Under the pieces are notes generated by a model. That model was not told the origin of the DNA, did no database searches, and saw only the letters and a program-made list of their open reading frames with translations. 33,773 nt of DNA from Gemella haemolysans (GTDB lineage Bacteria > Bacillota > Bacilli > Staphylococcales > Gemellaceae), in contig NZ_JAQMFS010000107.1 in the NCBI RefSeq assembly GCF_028308085.1, positions 1 to 33,773 on the forward strand. Reading direction: 5' to 3'. The stretch's first letter is position 1, and the number at the start of each line of letters is the position of its first letter. Positions 24,028 through 32,000 of this stretch are shown here, in pieces. Made by a program: the position numbers and the translations under genes.

Positions 24028-24679
24028 TGCAGATGTAGAAAAAATTAAAGAAATATCAAAATATAGAGAGATAACAGGGATAACGACTAATCCAACAATA
24101 TTATCAAAAGTAGAAGGGGATATTAAAAATATTTTAAAAGAATTAAAGGAATTTACTTATGGCAAATATGAAATTCATATACAAACAACAGAAAGTGAAG
24201 TTGAAGGAATATTAAGTGAAGCAAGAGTACTACGAAAGTTTTTTGGAGAAACATTTTATATAAAAATTCCTGTAACAAAGGCTGGTTTAGAAGCTATTAA
24301 AATTTGTTCAAGAGAAGGGATTAAGGTCACTGCTACAGCAATTCTAAGTCCTATGCAAGCATTGGCAGCAGCTATGAATGGAGCAAGTTATGTAGCGCCG
24401 TATGTAAATAGAATGGAAAATGTCGGGCAAGACGCAACAGAAACAATTTCTGTAATAAGTGATTTATTAATAGATTATCCTACAGAGATTTTGGCTGCAA
24501 GTTTTAAAAATATAAAACAGATTCAAGAAGTCTTGCTTCAAGGAGCTGAAGCGGCAACTATATCTCCTGAATTAATAGAAACAAGCGTTTGGCATCCTTA
24601 TACAGATAAGTCTGTTTTAGATTTTGGAATTGATTGGAAAAATAAATTTGGTGATAATAAAATTGTTGATATGATATAA
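24008..24679 (+). CDS. TalC-type transaldolase / fructose-6-phosphate aldolase family protein
   Basis: A 223-residue protein of the short transaldolase family: MKILIDSADVEKI at the start, ITTNPTIL, and the Schiff-base Lys86 in YIKIPVT, followed by VTATAILSPMQAL and AAPYV-type motifs. Its size fits the decameric FSA/TalC subgroup, which either cleaves fructose-6-phosphate or acts as a transaldolase; sequence alone does not tell which. AGGAG inside the end of the HAD gene serves as RBS, and the 20-base overlap indicates coupling. Its position next to the sorbitol operon, which makes fructose-6-phosphate, fits either activity. Confidence 0.9.
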   Translation: MKILIDSADVEKIKEISKYREITGITTNPTILSKVEGDIKNILKELKEFTYGKYEIHIQTTESEVEGILSEARVLRKFFGETFYIKIPVTKAGLEAIKICSREGIKVTATAILSPMQALAAAMNGASYVAPYVNRMENVGQDATETISVISDLLIDYPTEILAASFKNIKQIQEVLLQGAEAATISPELIETSVWHPYTDKSVLDFGIDWKNKFGDNKIVDMI

Positions 24680-24720
24680 TAATTAATAAGAATAAAATAT
24701 GTTTTGAATTGGAGATTAGT

Positions 24721-24867
24721 ATGGATAACATAAATAATGTAGAAGAAATGACAGATAAACAGTTTATGGAGTATAAAGAAACTCTTCTAAAGTTAGTTTT
24801 AGAAAAACTAGAGAGTAGTGAGACCCTAGAAGAAGCTAAGAATAAAATAGAAAAGTTAATAAAATAA
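24721..24867 (+). CDS. Small hypothetical protein, 48 residues
   Basis: ATG 24721 to TAA 24867, with GGAG at 24711-24714 six bases upstream. The protein begins MDNINNVEEMTDKQF and is a charged, helix-prone sequence with heptad-like Leu spacing (ETLLKLVLEKLES). It has no membrane segment and no cysteine. It lies 41 bases after the TalC-type gene, perhaps in the same transcript, and just before a long inverted repeat. Good RBS, proper composition and a clean stop support a real gene; I do not recognise the family. Confidence 0.7.
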   Translation: MDNINNVEEMTDKQFMEYKETLLKLVLEKLESSETLEEAKNKIEKLIK

Positions 24868-24872
24868 TGTTT

Positions 24873-24951
24873 AAAATCAACTCAATGAATAACTAAAAAT
24901 ACTAAGTTATTGAGCTTAGCAGTGGAGTTATAATGATATTGAGTTGATTTT
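24873..24951 (+). repeat. 79-base region closed by a perfect 14-bp inverted repeat
   Basis: AAAATCAACTCAAT (24873-24886) pairs perfectly with ATTGAGTTGATTTT (24938-24951). Inside are further short complementary arms (AATAACT at 24888-24894 with AGTTATT at 24905-24911, or CTAAG at 24902-24906 with CTTAG at 24915-24919, which are mutually exclusive). The RBS of the next gene follows at 24957. It could act as a terminator, a cis-regulatory RNA or a small RNA. Confidence 0.75.
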
Positions 24952-24968
24952 AATATAAGGAGAATAAA

Positions 24969-25667
24969 ATGATTGGTCTTGTTTTTGATGTTGATGATAC
25001 TCTATATGAACAGATAGTTCCATTTGAAAATGCGTTTAGGAGTTTGTTCGATATAGATATAGATATGGAGAAATTTTATCTTTTAAGTAGATATTATAGC
25101 GATGTGAAATTTGAAGCTTCTAGAAATGGTGAGATGACTATGGATGAGTATCATATTTATCGAATCCAAGAAGCGGCAAAAGATTTAGGTGTATACCTAA
25201 CAGATGAACAGGCTCTTAGTATGCAAAAGGAATATAAGAAAAATCAACAAAAACTAAAAATGTCTGATACAACGATAAGTATTTTAGAACTAGCTAAAAA
25301 GAATAATGTGAAGTTAGGAGTAATAACTAATGGTCCTAGTGAGCATCAATGGGCGAAAGTAGATGCTTTAGGTGTTGAAAAATGGATTCCTAGAGAAAAT
25401 ATTATTGTTTCAGGTGATTTAGGAATAAACAAGCCTGATAAAAGAATTTTTGAAGTCATGCAGGAAAAGTTACAACTAGGAGTTGGATCTTTATATTACA
25501 TTGGTGATTCTTTAGAAAATGATATAGTTGGAGCAAATAATGCAGGATGGGAATCGATTTGGATAAATCGTTATAATAAAGAATATCCGCCAGGTACTGA
25601 AATATATAAAGAAGTTCAAAAAAATTATGAATTGTTTGAAATTATTAAAGAAATAATTGAAAAATAA
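24969..25667 (+). CDS. HAD-family hydrolase (YjjG / noncanonical nucleotidase-like)
   Basis: A 232-residue HAD enzyme with nucleophile motif DVDDT (Asp7, Asp9), a helical cap (about 18-90), motif II Thr/Asn in VITNG, motif III Lys in NKPDKRIF and motif IV GDSLENDIVGA. The DVDDTLY start and motif pattern resemble the YjjG/YfnB nucleotidase subgroup, which removes phosphate from nucleotides, but HAD substrates cannot be fixed by sequence. RBS AAGGAG is six bases before ATG 24969. The upstream inverted repeat may control it. Confidence 0.87.
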   Translation: MIGLVFDVDDTLYEQIVPFENAFRSLFDIDIDMEKFYLLSRYYSDVKFEASRNGEMTMDEYHIYRIQEAAKDLGVYLTDEQALSMQKEYKKNQQKLKMSDTTISILELAKKNNVKLGVITNGPSEHQWAKVDALGVEKWIPRENIIVSGDLGINKPDKRIFEVMQEKLQLGVGSLYYIGDSLENDIVGANNAGWESIWINRYNKEYPPGTEIYKEVQKNYELFEIIKEIIEK

Positions 25668-25780
25668 GACAAAAGTATTTTAGGATACAGTTTTTTATGG
25701 TAAAATTAATTATATATATTCAATAAAATATTTATTTTAGATATTGAATAATAATAGTCTTGTACACAGGAGGAAAAGAT

Positions 25781-26776
25781 ATGAAATTAGTATTTTTTAA
25801 TTTAAGAGAAGATGAAAAGAGTGCTTTAGAAAGTTGGAGAAATGCTCATCCTGAAGTTGAAATTGACGTTTATACAGAAGAACTTTCATCTGCTAATAAA
25901 CACTTATTAGAAGGGAAGCAAGGTGTAGTTTTAGCGCAAAACAAACCTTTTGAGAGTGATGTATATGAATATGCTCATGAACAAGGAATTAAAGTCTTTG
26001 CGACTCGTTCTGCAGGATTTGATATTTATGATTTAGAGTTAATGAATAAATATGGTATTAAAATGACAAACGTACCATCATATTCACCTAATGCAATTGC
26101 TGAGCATGTACTTACAACAGCACTTAGAATTAGTAGAAACACTAACAAAATCCAACGTAATTTAGAAAAACATAATTTCTCTTGGAATCCAGGGATTTTA
26201 TCTCGTGAACTTAGAACTTTAACAGTAGGAGTTATCGGTACTGGAAGAATCGGGACTCAAGCTGCTAGATTATTTAATGGTTTAGGATCTAAGGTTTTAG
26301 GATATGATGTTTATCAAAATGAAGCGGCGAAAGAAGTTTTAACTTATGTTGATAATTTGGATGATTTAATTGCAAATTCTGATGTAATAACTATTCATAT
26401 GCCAGCTATTAAAGAATACAACCACATGGTAAATGATGAGTTTATCTCTAAAATGAAAGATAACTCGATTTTATTAAATGCTGCTCGTGGTATGTTAGTT
26501 GATACTAAGGCTGTGTTACGTGGTTTAGATAGTGGAAAACTTCTTGGAGCAGGATTAGATGTATATGAAAATGAAAGCAAATATGTTCCTAAAAACTTTG
26601 AAGGAAAAGAATTCGATGATGAGTTATTACAAACTCTAATTGATCGCGATGATGTAATTTATACACCACATACAGCGTTTTATACAGAAACTGCAATTCA
26701 GAACCTTGTAGATGGTGGTCTAGAAGCAGCTGTAGATGTAATTTCTACTGGAACATCAGCGAATGCTGTAAATTAA
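25781..26776 (+). CDS. ldhD: D-lactate dehydrogenase (D-2-hydroxyacid dehydrogenase family)
   Basis: 331 residues. The NAD-binding motif is GTGRIG (153-158) with Asp176 in GYDVY favouring NAD. The catalytic triad is Arg236 (NAARG), Glu265 (VYENE) and His297 (TPHTAF), within a residue of the numbering in Lactobacillus D-lactate dehydrogenase. It reduces pyruvate to D-lactate and regenerates NAD in fermentation. I place the start at ATG 25781 after AGGAGG (25768-25773); an upstream TTG at 25760 would put the RBS inside the gene. It is a single-gene transcript with its own terminator; a weak extended -10 (TGGTAAAAT) lies near 25698-25706. Confidence 0.93.
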   Translation: MKLVFFNLREDEKSALESWRNAHPEVEIDVYTEELSSANKHLLEGKQGVVLAQNKPFESDVYEYAHEQGIKVFATRSAGFDIYDLELMNKYGIKMTNVPSYSPNAIAEHVLTTALRISRNTNKIQRNLEKHNFSWNPGILSRELRTLTVGVIGTGRIGTQAARLFNGLGSKVLGYDVYQNEAAKEVLTYVDNLDDLIANSDVITIHMPAIKEYNHMVNDEFISKMKDNSILLNAARGMLVDTKAVLRGLDSGKLLGAGLDVYENESKYVPKNFEGKEFDDELLQTLIDRDDVIYTPHTAFYTETAIQNLVDGGLEAAVDVISTGTSANAVN

Positions 26777-26794
26777 TTTAATAACTGATATTAT

Positions 26795-26833
26795 AAAGAC
26801 TTAGTTTTGTTAAATGCAAAATTAAGTCTTTTT
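26795..26833 (+). terminator. Terminator after ldhD
   Basis: AAAGACTTAGTTTT (26795-26808) pairs with AAAATTAAGTCTTT (26818-26831) with one mismatch, followed by T. Confidence 0.85.
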
Positions 26834-27085
26834 GTGTTGTTAAATATATAAAGTTGCATTATAACTATAGAAGAGAGGGTGAGAGGTGATTATTTTGATA
26901 ATACATCTTGAAAAAAATATTTTTAATGCGTTGAATATTTATTGTTATATTTCTTTATTTAAGAATTGTATTTATTTGTTATTTTGTTTAAAATATATAT
27001 GGTTAATTCAATAAATACTTGAAAATAGATTATGCTTTTAAATGTTTCAATTTAATGACAATAACGTATTCTATATATGAAAGTA
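26834..27085. other. AT-rich intergenic region without a supported gene
   Basis: About 250 bases between the ldhD terminator and the promoter of the large surface protein. It is very AT-rich. A 42-codon frame from GTG 26886 has an RBS-like GAGAGG but looks like chance. No RNA gene or clear repeat is visible. Confidence 0.5.
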
Positions 27086-27114
27086 TTGAATATCTAAAGG
27101 ATTAGAGATATAAT
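27086..27114 (+). promoter_or_regulatory. Promoter of the giant surface protein gene
   Basis: TTGAAT (27086-27091) and TATAAT (27109-27114) with a 17-base spacer, 55 bases before the start codon. Confidence 0.75.
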
Positions 27115-27168
27115 ATAATGTATATTAATAATATCGTAAATATAAGAATAAAATGAAGGAGAAAAGAG

Positions 27169-29028
27169 ATGTTATTTAATCGACAAGGGCTACAACAAAA
27201 AAATTGGCGAATGGTCAAAAAAGGAAAACACATACTTTTTGGTTGTTCGTTATTCTTTGTTGTTGGGGGAGTAAGTGTTAATGGCCCGCAAGTGACATAT
27301 GCAAGTGAGATTAAAAGCTCAGAATTATCTGTTAAGCAAGATAATATAAGTAACAAAAATACGGCAGTTAGCACTTCGGGATTAAACAATGAGAAACAAA
27401 CGAAAAGTTTAAACAACACAACATTAGAAAAAAATACTTTAAGCGAAAGCAAAGAGGAAATTATCCCGAAAAAGCAAGCTAATAAGGAAGAGCTAAAGAA
27501 TTTAGTTGATAAGATTAAGAAAGCAGACATCAGTGGAAAAACTGAAAAATCTGTAAAAGAGCTTAATCTTGTTTTGTCACGTGCAGAAAAAGCACTAGAT
27601 AATAAAGAAATAACTCAAGAAGAAATTGATAAAGAAGTAAAAGCTCTTAATGAAGTTTTTGAAAAATTAGAAGATAAACCTAGGGAAGATAAGAAATCAG
27701 AAATTAAAGAAAAAGATGATAAATCAAGTTCTGAGAAAGATACTAAAGAAAAACAACAAGTAAATAATACAGAAGATGTTGCTAGAAGACATAATGAAAA
27801 AATAACTAAAGCAACTAATATCGTGAAAGAAATTAATAGCTTAGCTAGTGAAATAAACTATGAATTTAGTGATTCAGAAAAAGAACTAGTTAACACTATT
27901 GAGAAACTTCCAACTACTGATAATAATAGCGAAGAAAGTATTCAAAAACTATTAAATGAAGCAATTTATCTTCGAAATAGAGTAGCTAATAGGGTTACTC
28001 GTGCTAATTCAGGAAGACGCGACCCACGAAATGGGAAAGTTATTGATAAAAATGGAGAGAGTCGGTTTAGAGGAGTAGTCTACACCCATAAAGAAAACAG
28101 AAGAAATGGTAATCTTATAGAAAATGGAAGTACAGCTGTTTACTACAATTCAGATGAAATTTGGAGTTTAATTGAAATAAAAGGTGAAAGAGTAGGAAAT
28201 GAGAGAAAGTTCACTACATTTGTTCGTGGAAAAGTAGTAGAAGATGTAACACCGTATTATATAGTAACTGTTGGTTTTACGGGTAATTCTCCGATTAAAG
28301 GTTTAAAAATGCAAGTTGCCTATTGGGACAAGCAGGCAGGGAAGGCAAAAGGACGTGAAATAGAGCAGGGAAGAACTGAAATAAATAATCCTATAACTAA
28401 TGCTGCTATTAGAGGGGTTGTAGGAGAAGGTGCAATAGTTCAACCTGGTAGATATGAAGTTCATATTGCATCTAATACAAGGGTAGCCCCAAATCAGTTA
28501 AAACCTTATACATTTACCTTTATTATTAAACCGCAAAGTGAGCGTAATACAGTAAAGGATTTATCACAGACATATGTAGACGATGTTCGTCATTTAACTG
28601 AAAATGAAAAAACAGCTTTAATTGAAAAATTTAAAACAGAACATCCCGATGTTATGAAACCTTCAGGCCATAAAAGTGACTTCGACCATGCCGAAGTTTC
28701 AGCGGATGGGACAACAATGACAATCCACTTTAAAGATGGATTTAATCCTAAAACTATTCAAACAAATGCGACAAATGATGTGGAGGCAAAACATTTAAGT
28801 TTAACAGCTTATTTTGGTGACAATAAAGAGCTATATACAAATCCAAGACAATTAGTACGTTCTAAAACTGGAAATGAAGTACCATCGACAGCTCAAGTAA
28901 CTTATAAAACACCATTTAATTTGCAACAAGTTGGAACAAGAAACGTTGTAGTAACAACAACTTATGAAAATGGAGTAACAAAAGATATAACAACTCCTTA
29001 TACAGTTTTAGACTTTATAGGAAAATAA
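27169..29028 (+). CDS. N-terminal part of a large Rib-type repeat surface protein, ended by an in-frame TAA
   Basis: 619 residues from ATG 27169 (RBS AAGGAG). An extended signal peptide of the long Gram-positive type (KKGKHILFGCSLFFVVGG, cleavage probably after TYA near residue 45) is followed by a Lys/Glu/Ser-rich linker, a FIVAR-like helical segment (about 104-170), another helical region to about 275, and beta-rich domains (about 285-619). The last of these have the TTYENGVTKDIT pattern of Ig-like repeats. The frame stops at TAA 29026-29028, but the same frame stays open downstream to the window end with related domains and no new RBS-start. So this is probably the front of one giant adhesin broken by a point mutation. 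If the stop is real, the product is secreted without a wall anchor. Confidence 0.85.
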   Translation: MLFNRQGLQQKNWRMVKKGKHILFGCSLFFVVGGVSVNGPQVTYASEIKSSELSVKQDNISNKNTAVSTSGLNNEKQTKSLNNTTLEKNTLSESKEEIIPKKQANKEELKNLVDKIKKADISGKTEKSVKELNLVLSRAEKALDNKEITQEEIDKEVKALNEVFEKLEDKPREDKKSEIKEKDDKSSSEKDTKEKQQVNNTEDVARRHNEKITKATNIVKEINSLASEINYEFSDSEKELVNTIEKLPTTDNNSEESIQKLLNEAIYLRNRVANRVTRANSGRRDPRNGKVIDKNGESRFRGVVYTHKENRRNGNLIENGSTAVYYNSDEIWSLIEIKGERVGNERKFTTFVRGKVVEDVTPYYIVTVGFTGNSPIKGLKMQVAYWDKQAGKAKGREIEQGRTEINNPITNAAIRGVVGEGAIVQPGRYEVHIASNTRVAPNQLKPYTFTFIIKPQSERNTVKDLSQTYVDDVRHLTENEKTALIEKFKTEHPDVMKPSGHKSDFDHAEVSADGTTMTIHFKDGFNPKTIQTNATNDVEAKHLSLTAYFGDNKELYTNPRQLVRSKTGNEVPSTAQVTYKTPFNLQQVGTRNVVVTTTYENGVTKDITTPYTVLDFIGK

Positions 29029-32000
29029 GATAAGAAAATTAACCAGAATCAATCTGGTCAACTAGGAGATGCAAGAAATTATATTACTGTTTCGGATAAT
29101 TCAGCACTTCCAAGTGAATTTACTGTTCGTTGGAAAGGTGGTTCATCGACTGTAGATACTTCTGCAGCAGGTGTACAATATAAAGAAATTGAAATTCTTC
29201 GTGGTAATCATTTGATGAAAACTGTAAGAATCCCGGTAGAAATAGTGGACAATATTAATCCAACTATCACAGCACCAGATTCAGTATTATTAACAAGATT
29301 AGAAGGATTGCCAAGTGAGATAAATATTTCTGCACAGGATAATAATAAAGGAGTAGGGCTTAAAGATGGAAACCCTATAACGGTTGAAAATCTGCCAAAT
29401 CCGTTATTTTATAATCCAAAAACATCGAAAATAGAGATTAATGGAGTTATACCGAATAATTTCCAAAATGGTAAATCTAGTATTCAAGTAACTGTTAAAG
29501 CAGTGGATAGAAAAGGGAATACTGCGACTAAAAATATTATCTTTAATATTCAATCTCAAACGCAAAAATACACAGCAGTTGCTAATCCTAAAATACAAGA
29601 AGTAAGCCATGCTCAAACACCTGATCCAGGTACAAGTATAAGTACAACAGGTTTACCGGCTAATACTCAGTATAAATGGGAACGAAAACCTGATACAAAT
29701 ACTCCGGGGAATAAAGATGGAGTTGTGAAGGTTACTTATCCAGATGGCTCAACAGATATTGTAAATGTAACTGTAAAGGTGCGTAAGTTAAGTGATGAAC
29801 ATGAGCCAACAGGTACTAAAATAGTTAAAAATCAGAATGATTCAGTATCAAATAATGATTTGAAAGCTGCGGTAACAATCAATAACAATGGTAACAGTAA
29901 AGTGAAATCTGTTACTTCTCTCGGAAATATAAGTACGACAAATGCAGGTACACAAACTATAAATGCGACTGTAACTTATCTTGATGGTACGACAGATCCT
30001 GTAACGATTCCACTGGAAGTAAAAGATATTACAGCACCGACGATTCAAACACCAACAGACAGACAAAATTGGGATTTAATCGCATTAGACAGAACATTAC
30101 CATCAATAAAATTAACATCTGAAGATAATACTGGTGGAACTGGAATTAAATCAACAACAGTAACTGGATTACCAGATTTCTTAGTTTATGACAATGCAAC
30201 TAAGACAATTAAGTTTAAAAATGGTGTTCAAGAGGTAACGAAACTACCTGATGGACAAGATAGTAAAACGTATAATGTTAATATCCAAGTAACGGATAAT
30301 TCGAATAATTCTAGTCGAAGACAAGTAACAATTACCGTTAAATCGATGACGACTAAATACAGTGCAACAGCTAACCCACAAAAACAAACTGTAAGTTATG
30401 GTCAAACACCGAACGCAGAAACTAGTATTAATAAAAATGGATTACCTACAGGGACAACATACACTTGGAGAACTATTCCTAACACAACTACTGGTCCTGG
30501 ACAAAAGGCTGGAGTAGTAATTGTTACGTATCCAGATGGGTCTACAGATTTGGTTGATGTAACTGTGGATGTGCGCAAACTAAGTGACGAATATGAACCA
30601 ACAGGTACTAAAATAGTCAAAAATCAAAATGCTACTGTAACAAATGATGATTTGAAAGCAGCTGTAATAATCAATAACAATGGTAATAGTAAAGTGAAAT
30701 CTGTTACTCCTGTTGGAAATATCAGTACTACAAATGCAGGAACACAAACTATAAATGCGACTGTAACATACCTTGATGATACGACAGACTCTGTAACGAT
30801 TCCGCTGGAAGTAAAAGACGTCATAGCTCCGACAATACAAACACCAACAGAAGGACAACTATGGGAAATAACATCGTTAGATAAAACATTACCTCCAATT
30901 AGAGTTGAAACTTCTGATAATTCTGGAGGAAGTGGAGTAAAAAGTATCGTTCCAATCAATTTACCAAGTTTCTTGAAATTTGACAAAGAAACAAATAGTA
31001 TTGTTTTCCAAGATGGAGTTAGAGAGGTCCCAAAATTATCTGGAATTAATCGTACTACAAAAACTGTAACATTACGCGTGGAAGATAATGCTGGAAATAG
31101 TAGTGAAAGAACATTTCAAATAAGACAAATATCTATGGCTGAAAAATATAGTCCTCAAGCCAATGAAACTATTCAAGAAGTTAGTCATAGAGAAATACCT
31201 AATCCGAAAACAAGTATAAATACAGCGGAATTACCAGCTGGTATACAATATACATGGAAATCAACACCAGATACTAGTAAACCTGGAGATAAAACAGGTG
31301 TAGTGACAGTTACTTATCCGGATGATTCTATAGATGAAGTAAATGTGACTGTAAAAGTTCGTAAGTTGAGTGATGAATATGAACCAACAGCTACTAAAAT
31401 AGTCAAAAATCAAAATGAATCAGTATCAAATGATGAACTAAAAGCAGCAGTGACAATTAGTAACAATGGTGCTAGTAAGGTGAAGTCTGTAACACCTGTA
31501 AATGAAATTAGTACTACAGAATTTGGTGATAAAACAATTAATGCAACTGTAACGTATCTTGATGATACAACAGATACGGTAACAATTCCATTAAAAGTCA
31601 AAGATGTGACTCCACCTACTATTCAAGCTCCAATAGAAAATACAAACTGGGAAATGACGGCATTAGATAAAACTTTACCAAATATGGAAGTAAGGGCAGA
31701 AGATAATGCGAATGGTAGTGGAATCAAATCGATTAGTGTAACAGGTTTACCTGATTACTTAGAGTATGATAGTGCAACTAATTCAATTAAATTTAAAGCT
31801 GGGAAACAAGAAGTAGAAAAACTATCAGAAAATACTCCAAGTAAAGAATTTAATTTGAATATTCGTGTGGAAGATATTGCAGGAAATGTAAGCGAAAGAA
31901 CTGCAAAAATTGTAGTATCTTCAATAAGTACGAAGACAAATCCACAACCAGAAAATCAAACGGTAAACTATGGACAAATACCAAATCCAGAAGATAGTGT

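Noticed and set aside
25760-25780. Upstream TTG start for D-lactate dehydrogenase
   Set aside because: It would place the AGGAGG inside the coding region; the family starts at MKLVFF.
26886-27014. Possible 42-codon gene from GTG 26886
   Set aside because: It has an RBS-like GAGAGG, but the product is an AT-driven Ile/Leu/Tyr string with no recognisable pattern, in a very AT-rich gap.
29026-29028. Programmed recoding of the TAA stop
   Set aside because: TAA is the least leaky stop and no special context or structure is evident; a point mutation or sequence error is simpler.
29069-29071. ATG after AGGAG just downstream of the adhesin stop, as a possible restart
   Set aside because: It is out of frame with the repeat region, so it cannot produce the downstream protein.
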